Source: Salinivirgaceae bacterium (GTDB lineage: Bacteria; Bacteroidota; Bacteroidia; Bacteroidales; SZUA-534). Taken from it: a stretch of DNA of 38,993 nucleotides. The translations under genes and the position numbers were made by a program. Under the pieces are notes generated by a model. The model was given only the letters and a program-made list of their open reading frames with translations, ran no database searches and was not told where the DNA came from. Of this stretch, positions 1 to 7,631 are shown one piece after another. Each line of letters opens with the position of its first letter. The first letter of the stretch is position 1. The stretch covers positions 1-38,993 of the forward strand of contig JAFZWI010000043.1 in assembly GCA_017617355.1 (NCBI GenBank), read 5' to 3'.

Positions 1-1
1 C

Positions 2-412
2 AGCATTGGCAACAAATGCTATGTTTACGAATTTGCCCGTCCATTGCCTGACGACGGCTCACACCCTGAAGTTACTCAACGTCTGAAAGGTGCTTTCCAC
101 TCGTCTGACCTGTGGTTTGTATTTAAATCACTCAAACATTGCTGGCGTCCTTGGACTCAAGGTGACTGGGACCTTTCAGAGAAGATGCTGACCGCTTGGA
201 CTAACTTTGCAAAATACAGCGACCCGAACGGCCCGCAAGGTGGCGAATGGACTCCTTACACCAAAGAGAACAACAAGTTTATGCTCTTTAAACTGAACGA
301 CGCTGATGCTGAAAATTCAGAGATGGGCGACCCGATTAAATCAACCCTTGGTGGTGGCTTCGGTTTTGGTCCAATGCCCGCTCCTGCTCCAGCTGCAGCT
401 CCTGCAAAATAA
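2..412 (+). CDS. Carboxylesterase (type B) family protein, 3' end only
   Basis: The open frame runs in from the left edge, so only the last 136 residues are visible. They match the C-terminal part of alpha/beta-hydrolase carboxylesterases of the para-nitrobenzyl esterase/cholinesterase type. The GAFHSSDLWFVF stretch has the family's catalytic-histidine context (GA-x-H-x-x-E/D-x-x-x-VF), followed by the usual terminal helix with W-x-x-F-A (WTNFAKYSDPNG) and a GGEWTPYT segment. The nucleophile serine elbow and the acid lie upstream of the window. The protein ends in a Gly/Pro/Ala-rich tail (residues about 115-136 of the visible part), which is unusual for the family. Such enzymes hydrolyse carboxylic esters and in Bacteroidota are often exported; the signal peptide cannot be seen here. 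The family is fairly sure, the substrate unknown. Confidence 0.8.
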   Translation, partial: SIGNKCYVYEFARPLPDDGSHPEVTQRLKGAFHSSDLWFVFKSLKHCWRPWTQGDWDLSEKMLTAWTNFAKYSDPNGPQGGEWTPYTKENNKFMLFKLNDADAENSEMGDPIKSTLGGGFGFGPMPAPAPAAAPAK

Positions 413-434
413 GGATTTGGAACAATGATTTTAT

Positions 435-466
435 AAAGGCGAATCTCTCGGGGTTCGCCTTTTTTT
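435..466 (+). terminator. Rho-independent terminator of the esterase gene
   Basis: The arms AAAGGCGAA (435-443) and TTCGCCTTT (454-462) pair perfectly around a 10-nt loop, and the T-run continues to about 466. The hairpin begins 22 nt after the esterase stop codon. Confidence 0.85.
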
Positions 467-478
467 GTGGTAATTGAA

Positions 479-507
479 TTGGTGTTAGGTATTGGGGGTT
501 GGGTGTT
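479..507. repeat. Short degenerate GGTGTTAGGTATTGGG-like repeat
   Basis: This G/T-rich stretch repeats GGTGTTAGGTATTGGG/GGTTGGGTGTT units. The block at 481-496 matches 26735-26750 at 15 of 16 positions, and both copies sit in intergenic DNA. No coding potential is visible. Its role is unknown. Confidence 0.5.
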
Positions 508-554
508 CGTTTATTTGAATCAGCACTCGTGCCTTAAGGTACGCCCTAAAACAC

Positions 555-583
555 GTAGAGACGCCATAATATGACGTCTCTAC
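555..583. repeat. GTAGAGACG...CGTCTCTAC palindromic hairpin
   Basis: The arms GTAGAGACG (555-563) and CGTCTCTAC (575-583) are perfect inverted repeats. With one mismatch the pairing continues inwards through CAT/ATG to a 3-nt loop. It lies 27 nt beyond the BspA-like stop codon, between convergent genes, and on the minus strand it is followed by GTGTTTTAG. It may end minus-strand transcripts, or be a dispersed REP-like element. Confidence 0.6.
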
Positions 584-609
584 AACATTATCAATTATTT
601 ACCGAATTC

Positions 610-3360
610 TCATTTAATCATAACACGTTTCGCGGTGTTGCCGGTTTTAACAATGTAAACGCCTGTGCCGTTGACGGTTATTGGGAGAATAGGACTCGCC
701 TCGGTCCTACAAACCAATGCGCCCATAGCATTGTAAACACTAATTTCCTCAGTTGCTTTCTCTACCACAATGGTGTTGCCATAGGCGTAGATGTTTACGG
801 CATTGGCGGCACTCTCCACAACATCAGTGGGTGGATTATTGTTCTCGCCACCTTGGTTTTCATTTCCACCTTGGTTCTCATTTCCGCCTTGATTTTCGTT
901 ACCGCCCTGGTTTGCATTACCATTGCAATTCCAAACCACGGGTCTGTTGTTAGGATTCCAATTTGATACCCAATACATTGGAATAGAGTCGGCTTCGCAT
1001 TTTATTGTTAGATTCTTGCAACCCTCAAACACGGAGCTTCCCATTCTCTTCACACTAATTGGTATGGTTATCGTTGACAACGATGTATCGTAAGCAAATG
1101 CTGAATAATCAATACTAATGACAGAATTAGGAATGTTTACTGTCTCTAAATTTAAGAAACTGTTGAACACACCTTCTCCAATAAATTTGCATTTCTCATT
1201 TATGCTGAACGATGTTGTGTCTTTTGCTGTAACTTTCACCAAATAAAGATACGGGTTGTTGTCGTTGCCAAGGTAGAATCCCCCGTCTTTTTTGTTGAAT
1301 TTTAAACTTTTGCTGTTATAAAACTGCTGATCTTCCATTGCGGTAACTGCATCCGGAATGCTGATTGATTCGAGTTTCCAGCAATCATAAAACGCCCAGT
1401 AGCCAATATATTCAACCGATTCGGGTATTTCAATTGATGTTAGTGCACTACATCCCATTAACAAGTCGGCTTCTATCCGTGTTAGCGATTTAGGAAGTTT
1501 TATGGATGAAAGTTGGCGGCAACAATAAAACGCTTGAGTTCCAATATTCTTAACCGAGTTGGGCATATCAATTGTTTCTATACCTAAGCAATAAAAGAAA
1601 GCTGATTTAAAAATAAACTTACAGTCACTATGAACCTCACACGATCTTATTTGATCTGAAGTTGCTTTGACTAGGCACAGATACGGGTTGTCATTGTTTC
1701 CCAAATAATAGGCACTATCAAACACATTGTATTCCAAATTGTTGCAATTCTCAACAATAGAGTTGTATATGGTATCAACAGAATTTGGGACAACAAGTTT
1801 TTTCAAGTTTGGAAGTCCGTAAAATGCTGCGTCTTTAATTCTCGTAACGGTTTCGGGTATTGTGACACTTTCAGCGTTTCCGGCATAAGCCATCAGACAG
1901 GTTTTGGTGGCGTCATAGTAAATAAAATCGCCATCAACTACACCATTGTAGGTTTGTGCTCCCCACGGTGCGCCCTCGGCAGGTCCTGAGTAAGCTACAT
2001 TTCTTACATAATAGAACGAGCCAGATCCAATTTTTTCAATCGTATTGGGGACGTTCAGTGTAGAAATATATGCGCAACCGGCAAAGGCAAAATTTAAGAT
2101 GTACTTGCAATTGCTGTTAATCTCGCACGATGTAATATCTTGCGATTTTGCCTTAATCAGCCACAAATACGGATTTTCGGCATTTCCCAAATACAAGGCG
2201 TTGTCGTATTCGTTGTATTCCAGATTGTCGCAATTATCAAAAGCACCATCACCAATATTTGAAACCGAATTCGGTATATTTATGGTTTTCAGATTGTTAC
2301 AATAATCAAACGCATGGTTGCCAATCTCTTCGAGCGATTCGGGAAGAGTGATTGACTGCAATTCTTCATGACCGTAAAACAAATGAGTGTTAAGGCTTTT
2401 AACCGTGTTTTCCAACACTATATCAGTAGCATCGCCAAAATAGCACATTATTTTTTCCTTCTTGGCGTCAGCATAGATAAAGTTGTCTTCAATCAAGCCA
2501 TTGAGTGTTATAGCACTCCACGGAGCACCTTTAGCCTTACCTGTGTAATTGACATTAGGAACATTATAAAAGGCTCCGCTACCGACTGATTTCACTGTGC
2601 TTGGAACTGTTACGGAAATAAGGTTTTCATACCCGTCATACGAAACAATAAAGCTATCGCCTATAGTATCAACCGAATTCCCAATGGTTACGTTCTTTAG
2701 TTTTGGGCAATTATACAACTGCCTTTCACCAATTGTTTTTACTGAATTACCAAAAGTTATGTCTTCAAGGTTACTACAACCAAAAAAAGTACCATTGCCA
2801 GTATTTGGTGCATTAATGATTACTGATTTCAATCCACTGCATCCGAAGAAAACATAATCTTCAAAATGAGTAACCGTTTCTGGTATTGTAATAGTATCCA
2901 AACTTATACAAGCAATAAACGCATTCTCTCCAATGCTCGTTACGGACGAACCTATCGTAAAAGATTGTAAGTTTACACATTGACGGAAGGCATTGTTACT
3001 AATAATCTGCACATTATCTCCAAGCGAAACTGATGTCAGTTCTCTGCATTCTGAAAATGCGTATTCGCCGATGTGTGTTATGGATGTGCCTGTTACGGTT
3101 TCCAATTTTCTGCAACGCTGAAATGCGAGTCTTCCTATACCAGTAACAGTATAGGTTACCTCATTATTTGTAACAGTCTCTGGAACAGTGACTGTTGTCA
3201 CGTCAAAATAACTGCCTGTAGAAGTTTGATAAGTTACTTCCACAGTATTAGTGTCACCACTGCTTGTAATGTTGTAATACAAGCCATCTTTTTCAAAATC
3301 GTAAGCCATTGCCTGTCCTGCAAGCATTCCCAAAAATAAAAATCCAATGATTTTTTTCAT
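610..3360 (-). CDS. BspA-like leucine-rich-repeat surface protein with T9SS-type sorting domain
   Basis: This 916-residue exported protein has a signal peptide ending near residue 19 (...AGQAMA). About 20 LRR_5 (BspA/TpLRR) repeats follow, of the form L-x-x-I-x-I-P-x-x-V-x-x-I-G-x-x-A-F-x-x-C. They are interrupted by two copies of a GAPW...NG module and three copies of a YLGN..NPYL.LVKA...CK(F/Y)I module. After them come an NQGGNE tandem linker and a C-terminal domain of about 70 residues ending GVYIVKTGNTAKRVMIK, the pattern of type A T9SS sorting domains. By family knowledge, BspA-like proteins of oral and gut Bacteroidota bind host or bacterial surfaces; here adhesion is inferred from architecture only. 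The gene is monocistronic, with a -7 box and a terminator on either side. The number of repeats could vary between strains. Confidence 0.88.
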   Translation of the reverse strand: MKKIIGFLFLGMLAGQAMAYDFEKDGLYYNITSSGDTNTVEVTYQTSTGSYFDVTTVTVPETVTNNEVTYTVTGIGRLAFQRCRKLETVTGTSITHIGEYAFSECRELTSVSLGDNVQIISNNAFRQCVNLQSFTIGSSVTSIGENAFIACISLDTITIPETVTHFEDYVFFGCSGLKSVIINAPNTGNGTFFGCSNLEDITFGNSVKTIGERQLYNCPKLKNVTIGNSVDTIGDSFIVSYDGYENLISVTVPSTVKSVGSGAFYNVPNVNYTGKAKGAPWSAITLNGLIEDNFIYADAKKEKIMCYFGDATDIVLENTVKSLNTHLFYGHEELQSITLPESLEEIGNHAFDYCNNLKTINIPNSVSNIGDGAFDNCDNLEYNEYDNALYLGNAENPYLWLIKAKSQDITSCEINSNCKYILNFAFAGCAYISTLNVPNTIEKIGSGSFYYVRNVAYSGPAEGAPWGAQTYNGVVDGDFIYYDATKTCLMAYAGNAESVTIPETVTRIKDAAFYGLPNLKKLVVPNSVDTIYNSIVENCNNLEYNVFDSAYYLGNNDNPYLCLVKATSDQIRSCEVHSDCKFIFKSAFFYCLGIETIDMPNSVKNIGTQAFYCCRQLSSIKLPKSLTRIEADLLMGCSALTSIEIPESVEYIGYWAFYDCWKLESISIPDAVTAMEDQQFYNSKSLKFNKKDGGFYLGNDNNPYLYLVKVTAKDTTSFSINEKCKFIGEGVFNSFLNLETVNIPNSVISIDYSAFAYDTSLSTITIPISVKRMGSSVFEGCKNLTIKCEADSIPMYWVSNWNPNNRPVVWNCNGNANQGGNENQGGNENQGGNENQGGENNNPPTDVVESAANAVNIYAYGNTIVVEKATEEISVYNAMGALVCRTEASPILPITVNGTGVYIVKTGNTAKRVMIK
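847..918 (-). repeat. 18-bp tandem repeat encoding NQGGNE linker
   Basis: Three and two-thirds copies of an 18-bp unit encode NQGGNE-NQGGNE-NQGGNE-NQGG, just before the C-terminal sorting domain of the BspA-like protein. The copies differ at synonymous positions, so they are not a very recent expansion. The stretch is a hydrophilic flexible spacer. Confidence 0.85.
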
Positions 3361-3416
3361 AACACACTAATAATTAATTGTTTAAACGTTTTTCACTCAC
3401 TAATAGCTGTTCGTTA

Positions 3417-3450
3417 CGTTCACTCTGAATAGTGAACGATTACAAAGATA
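3417..3450 (-). promoter_or_regulatory. -7 box and start-site inverted repeat of the BspA-like gene
   Basis: Read on the minus strand, TATCTTTG at 3450-3443 matches the Bacteroidota -7 consensus TAnnTTTG. Immediately downstream, where transcription would begin, AGTGAACG/CGTTCACT arms (3431-3438 and 3417-3424) form a perfect 8-bp inverted repeat with a 6-nt loop. No good -33 element is visible. The repeat could be an operator or a 5' mRNA hairpin. The leader to the ATG would be about 75 nt. Confidence 0.55.
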
Positions 3451-3494
3451 AAAAAGTCAATGGAATAAATATCTATTAACGAATATGGAGGCGC

Positions 3495-3527
3495 ACAAAA
3501 AAGCCCCACCAACCGGCAGGGCTTTTC
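3495..3527 (-). terminator. Terminator of the EF-G2-like gene
   Basis: On the minus strand AAAAGCCC and GGGGCTT pair around an about 11-nt loop and are followed by TTTTTG. The hairpin starts about 23 nt after the stop codon. Confidence 0.8.
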
Positions 3528-3549
3528 TTGTAAGAGAAATATCGAAATA

Positions 3550-5709
3550 TTATTCTTCCTCTTTGTGTTCGGCCTCGTAAGCTTTGAGCAGCTTCTCCTG
3601 AACATCGCTCGGCACTTGTGCGTACTCGGCGAATTTCATTGTGTAGGTTGCGCTACCTGATGTGAGCGAGCTCAATGCAGTTGAATACTTGTTCAACTCG
3701 GCCAATGGAACGCGAGCCTGCAGCTTCTCGTAGCCCGATTCGCTGCTCATACCCATAATCATGGCGCGGCGGCCTTGCAAGTCGCTCATCACGTCGCCCA
3801 TGTACTCTGACGGTACAAGAACCTCAACATCGTAAATCGGTTCCATAATCTTCGGACCAGCGGATTTGAAAGCCTGGCTGAAAGCGTTGCGTCCGGCAAG
3901 TTTGAACGAGATTTCGTTCGAGTCAACCGGGTGCATCTTTCCGTCGTAGATGCAGACGCGGATATCGCGAGCGTAAGAACCCGTCAGCGGGCCTTCCTCC
4001 ATCTTCTCCATTATACCCTTCTGGATTGCCGGCATGAAGCGTGCCTCAATGGCGCCACCCACAATGCAGTTGCAGTAGATGAGCTTTCCACCCCACGGCA
4101 GGCTGATTTCCTCAGTTCCACGAAGGCTGACTGACCAGTCTTTGCCATCGATTTTGTAAGTCGACGGTGCGGGCATTCCCTCGTAGTACGGCTCGATAAT
4201 CATGTGCACCTCGCCAAACTGTCCGGCACCACCTGATTGTTTCTTGTGGCGGTAGTCGGCCTGTGCGGCTTTGGTTATAGTCTCGCGGTACGGAATCTTC
4301 GGGGCGATGAACTGCACTTTCAAGCCGTGCAGGTTCTCCAACTGCCATTTCAGCGAATTGATGTGGAACTCACCCTGTCCGTAAACTATAGTCTGTTTCA
4401 GTTCTTTAGAGTACTCGACAACAATGCTTGGGTCTTCCTGCGACTTACGGACGAGCAGGTCGCCCAATTTCTCCTCTTCCGATGCTTCCACCGGTTTGAT
4501 AGCGGTGCGGAAACGCGGGTCAGGCATTTGGATTGCCGGATAAGTCCAATCTAAATCCTTGTCGTTCAGTGTATGATTAGTTTTTGTCTCTTTCAGTTTC
4601 ACCATTGCGCCAATATCGCCAGCCACCATTTCGGTAAGTTTCTCGCGGTTCTTGCCTGCAGGCGAGAAGAACTGCGACAGACGCTCTTTAGCGTTCTTGT
4701 TGGTGTTCACAAGGTCCATACCCTCAGTAATCTTTCCTGACATTACTTTGAAGTAGAGAACCTCACCAACGTGCTCCTCAACGGTTGTCTTGAAGACGAA
4801 TACCGAAGTCTTGCCGTTCGGGTCGCATTTAACCTCATTGCCTTCAGAGTTGACTGGAGCAGGCATTTCGGTCGGGTTTGGAGCCACATTGCCCACAAAC
4901 TCCATCATACGGCGGATGCCCATATCTTTCTTACCTGCAACGCAGAATACTGGGAACATTCCTCGGCTGATGATTCCGGCGCGGATTCCGGCGCGCATCT
5001 GGTCCTCGTCGAGCGAGCCTTCCTCAAAGAATTTCTCCATCAAGGTGTCGTCGTTTTCGGCGGCGGCCTCAATCAGTTTTGCGTTCAGGTCTTTTGCCTT
5101 ATCCATTTGGTCGGCCGGGATGTCGAGCACTTCCGGAACACCACCTTCGGGTTTCCAGCGGTACATCTTCATCTTCAGCACGTCAACCATTTCGTTGTAG
5201 CCCGTGCCAGGGTTGATTGGGTACTGCACAATGGCAACCTTGTTTCCGTAGAGAGCGTGCAGCTCCTCAATAGTCTTGTCGAAATTGGCCTTTTCGTGGT
5301 CGAGTTGGTTAACGGCAATTAGCATCGACGTGTTCAGTCGGTTGCAGTGGCGCGAAATGGTTTGTGTGCCCACTTCAACACCCTTCGACGAGTTGATGAC
5401 CATAATTGCGGCATCGGTTACGGCGAGCGACGAAATTACTCCGCCCACAAAGTCGTCAAGTCCCGGAGTGTCGATGATGTTCAACTTCTTGTTGTTGAAC
5501 TCGACGTGCAGAACTGTTGAATAGACTGAACGCCCCTGCTCGTGCTCAATGGCGTTGTAGTCCGACACAGTGTTTTGACTTTCGATGTCGCCGCGGCGCG
5601 ATATCACTCCGGCCTCAAACATCATTGCTTCGGCCAGAGTGGTTTTCCCGGAGCCGGCCGCACCAATTAAGGAGAGATTCTTAATCTCGTTAGGTTGATA
5701 CACTTTCAT
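3550..5709 (-). CDS. fusA2: EF-G paralog (EF-G2 type) with altered G3 motif
   Basis: The product is a 719-residue translation-factor GTPase of the EF-G family. Start is set at the ATG (5709) giving MKVYQPNEIKN; an in-frame start 54 nt upstream adds a non-conserved tail. Visible motifs are the P-loop GAAGSGKT (16-23), G3 DTPGLDDF (80-87) and G4 NQLD (134-137), then EF-G domains II-V, including the domain IV region around GGAGQFGEV. In canonical EF-G, G3 reads DTPGHVDF and the His activates water for GTP hydrolysis; here it is Leu84. Switch I has Ser61 where RGITI has Thr, and G4 has Gln for Lys. By family knowledge, the second EF-G of Bacteroides thetaiotaomicron (fusA2) supports translation without GTPase activity and is induced by carbon limitation. 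This protein resembles that type more than the housekeeping EF-G. The gene is monocistronic and lies divergently from recA. Confidence 0.88.
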   Translation of the reverse strand: MKVYQPNEIKNLSLIGAAGSGKTTLAEAMMFEAGVISRRGDIESQNTVSDYNAIEHEQGRSVYSTVLHVEFNNKKLNIIDTPGLDDFVGGVISSLAVTDAAIMVINSSKGVEVGTQTISRHCNRLNTSMLIAVNQLDHEKANFDKTIEELHALYGNKVAIVQYPINPGTGYNEMVDVLKMKMYRWKPEGGVPEVLDIPADQMDKAKDLNAKLIEAAAENDDTLMEKFFEEGSLDEDQMRAGIRAGIISRGMFPVFCVAGKKDMGIRRMMEFVGNVAPNPTEMPAPVNSEGNEVKCDPNGKTSVFVFKTTVEEHVGEVLYFKVMSGKITEGMDLVNTNKNAKERLSQFFSPAGKNREKLTEMVAGDIGAMVKLKETKTNHTLNDKDLDWTYPAIQMPDPRFRTAIKPVEASEEEKLGDLLVRKSQEDPSIVVEYSKELKQTIVYGQGEFHINSLKWQLENLHGLKVQFIAPKIPYRETITKAAQADYRHKKQSGGAGQFGEVHMIIEPYYEGMPAPSTYKIDGKDWSVSLRGTEEISLPWGGKLIYCNCIVGGAIEARFMPAIQKGIMEKMEEGPLTGSYARDIRVCIYDGKMHPVDSNEISFKLAGRNAFSQAFKSAGPKIMEPIYDVEVLVPSEYMGDVMSDLQGRRAMIMGMSSESGYEKLQARVPLAELNKYSTALSSLTSGSATYTMKFAEYAQVPSDVQEKLLKAYEAEHKEEE

Positions 5710-5745
5710 AATAAATGTGGTATATAGTTTAAAAAAGTACGTGGT

Positions 5746-5760
5746 TTCGTGTAACACGAA
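5746..5760. promoter_or_regulatory. 15-bp palindrome in the fusA2 leader
   Basis: TTCGTGT (5746-5752) and ACACGAA (5754-5760) are perfect arms around one base, 37-51 nt upstream of the fusA2 start codon. A one-mismatch -7 box (TAACCTTG, minus strand, 5768-5761) lies directly beside it, so the palindrome would cover the transcription start. It is a candidate operator; no regulator can be named from sequence. Confidence 0.45.
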
Positions 5761-5963
5761 CAAGGTTAAAGTTATAGCATTTTTTTTTGAATTCCGATAT
5801 GTTTTTGCGAAATAGTTTTGTAAAAATCATTTTTTATTATCGAAAGCCGCATTATTGCTTGTTTTGCCGTTATTCGCCGAAAAACAATTATTGCACACCC
5901 AGATTGTTTCGACTTTCTTTTTATATTTATCGCTTTCGATAACAAATCAAAAAACAACATAAA

Positions 5964-7031
5964 ATGGCAAAGGAACAAGCAAGTGTTAGCGCTGCTAACA
6001 GTGAGAAGATTAAGGCTTTACAGCTGACGATTGACAAAATTGAGAAGAATTTCGGCAAAGGCTCGATAATGCGCATGGGCGACAATGTGGTTGAGAACGT
6101 GCCGGTCATTTCATCGGGCTCTATCAGCCTCGATTTGGCTTTGGGCATAGGCGGTTATCCGCGCGGCCGCGTCATCGAGATTTACGGCCCCGAGTCGTCA
6201 GGTAAAACCACGCTTGCCATTCACGCCATTGCTGAGGCGCAGAAAAACGGTGGCATTGCTGCCTTCATTGATGCCGAACACGCATTTGACCGTTTCTATG
6301 CTGAAAAACTGGGCGTGAACGTAAAAGACTTGCTTATTTCACAACCCGACAACGGCGAGCAGGCTCTTGAAATTGCCGACCACCTCATCCGTTCCGGTGC
6401 TATTGATATTATTGTAATCGACTCGGTCGCAGCCTTGACACCGAAGGCTGAGATTGAAGGCGAAATGGGCGATTCGAAAATGGGTCTTCAAGCCCGACTG
6501 ATGTCGCAGGCTCTGCGTAAACTCACGGCAAATATCAATAAAACAAACACTTGCTGCATCTTTATCAACCAATTGCGTGAGAAGATTGGCGTGATGTTCG
6601 GTAATCCCGAAACCACCACCGGCGGCAACGCTCTGAAATTCTACGCCTCAATCCGCATCGATATTCGCCGCGCATCAACACTCAAAGACGGTGATGAGTC
6701 AGTCGGCAACCACGTTAAGGTTAAGATTGTCAAGAACAAACTTGCCGCGCCGTTCCGCAAGGCCGAGTTCGACATTATGTATGGTGAGGGCATCTGCAAG
6801 TCGGGCGAGTTGGTCGATATGGCTGTCGAGCTCAATATCATCAAAAAATCTGGCTCATGGTTCAGCTATGGCGATTCGAAACTTGGTCAGGGACGTGACT
6901 ATGTGCGTCAATTAATGGTTGACAATCAGGAGCTTGCTAAAGAGATTGAGACCAAGATTATGGAGATAATGACCAAGTCAGACGCTCCGATGCTTGAGTC
7001 GTCGGCTGACAAAGAGGCGGAAGAGGATTAA
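5964..7031 (+). CDS. recA: RecA recombinase
   Basis: This 355-residue protein has full RecA length. It has the Walker A motif GPESSGKTT (75-83), the catalytic Glu in FIDAEHAFD (about 105), the core [22 protein letters not shown], and the DNA-binding loop 2 region around [22 protein letters not shown]. An acidic tail ends it (SADKEAEED). RecA forms the filament on single-stranded DNA that pairs homologous strands in repair and recombination. The ATG at 5964 gives the usual N-terminus. The upstream 200 bp hold TAGTTTTG (5813-5820) and TATATTTA (5922-5929) as possible -7 boxes, neither with a well-spaced -33 element, so the promoter is uncertain. I see no LexA-type operator. Confidence 0.98.
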   Translation: MAKEQASVSAANSEKIKALQLTIDKIEKNFGKGSIMRMGDNVVENVPVISSGSISLDLALGIGGYPRGRVIEIYGPESSGKTTLAIHAIAEAQKNGGIAAFIDAEHAFDRFYAEKLGVNVKDLLISQPDNGEQALEIADHLIRSGAIDIIVIDSVAALTPKAEIEGEMGDSKMGLQARLMSQALRKLTANINKTNTCCIFINQLREKIGVMFGNPETTTGGNALKFYASIRIDIRRASTLKDGDESVGNHVKVKIVKNKLAAPFRKAEFDIMYGEGICKSGELVDMAVELNIIKKSGSWFSYGDSKLGQGRDYVRQLMVDNQELAKEIETKIMEIMTKSDAPMLESSADKEAEED

Positions 7032-7062
7032 AGATTAGGGGTGGACAATTAACTTTAAAATT

Positions 7063-7545
7063 ATGAAAAAATGTTTATTTAGTTTGTTCTTCTGCTTTTT
7101 TGCATTGACATCTTTTTGCCAACAAACAGATACTATTGTTATAGTTAAGACGTTTGACAACTTAACATTCTTAAAAGACGGGAAAACCCATAATTTGAAA
7201 GATTTGTCAGGTTTGGTAGCAATCAATCCCGAAGCCGTTAAGTACGCTGATAAGGCTCGTACTAACAATACTTTTGCTTTGATTTTCTCTTGTGCAGGAG
7301 GGTTTATGATTGGTTGGCCGCTTGGTACATACTTGGGAGGGGGTGACCCAGAATGGACTCTTTTGGCCGTAGGTGCCGGGTCGTTGACTGTTGGTATGAT
7401 TTTCAATAGCTGCACCAAGAAAAATGCGCGAAAAGCCGTCGAAATCTACAACGGAGGTGCCGGCATTCCAACCAGTAAACACATTCAGTCGGAGCTTGGC
7501 ATCGGCTTAACTGGCAACGGTATTGGACTTTCGCTTAGGTTTTGA
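7063..7545 (+). CDS. Small exported protein of a Bacteroidota family with a GWPLGT...GGGDPEW motif
   Basis: The protein has 160 residues: a signal peptide (cleavage near SFCQ, residue 20), a polar region of about 55 residues, then two glycine-rich hydrophobic segments around IFSCAGGFMIGWPLGTYLGGGDPEWTLL (split here only for description) and VGAGSLTVGMIFNS, and a polar tail ending GLSLRF. I recognise the pattern from uncharacterised Bacteroidota proteins in which a GGGDPxW turn joins two hydrophobic segments, but no function is known to me. The two segments may form a membrane hairpin. A C-terminal Phe is typical of outer-membrane proteins, but one cannot call a barrel from it. The gene starts 31 nt after recA and is followed by a strong terminator, so it may be co-transcribed with recA. 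Confidence 0.7.
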   Translation: MKKCLFSLFFCFFALTSFCQQTDTIVIVKTFDNLTFLKDGKTHNLKDLSGLVAINPEAVKYADKARTNNTFALIFSCAGGFMIGWPLGTYLGGGDPEWTLLAVGAGSLTVGMIFNSCTKKNARKAVEIYNGGAGIPTSKHIQSELGIGLTGNGIGLSLRF

Positions 7546-7559
7546 TATAATTAACTTTC

Positions 7560-7597
7560 ATCGGCGCAGGAGATAAAAACTTGCGCCGATTTTTTTG
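7560..7597 (+). terminator. Terminator after the recA-linked small gene
   Basis: ATCGGCGCA (7560-7568) and TGCGCCGAT (7582-7590) form a perfect 9-bp stem with a 13-nt A-rich loop, followed by seven T. It starts 15 nt after the stop codon. Confidence 0.9.
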
Positions 7598-7631
7598 ATA
7601 GCTTCGCCGCCAATATGATTCCGACAAACGA

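Noticed and set aside
847..918. Short regular repeats that could suggest a CRISPR array
   Set aside because: The 18-bp units have no spacers and encode a protein linker.
571..966. A 131-codon plus-strand frame with a hydrophobic repeat at its end
   Set aside because: It is the antisense of the BspA-like linker repeat; the periodicity comes from the NQGGNE codons.
610..3360. Possible phage tail or host-range protein because of its repeats
   Set aside because: The signal peptide, LRR_5 repeats and sorting domain fit a BspA-like surface protein, and no phage genes are nearby.
5710..5763. N-terminal extension of the EF-G2-like protein by 18 codons
   Set aside because: The residues are not EF-G-like, and the upstream palindrome and -7 box would fall within it.
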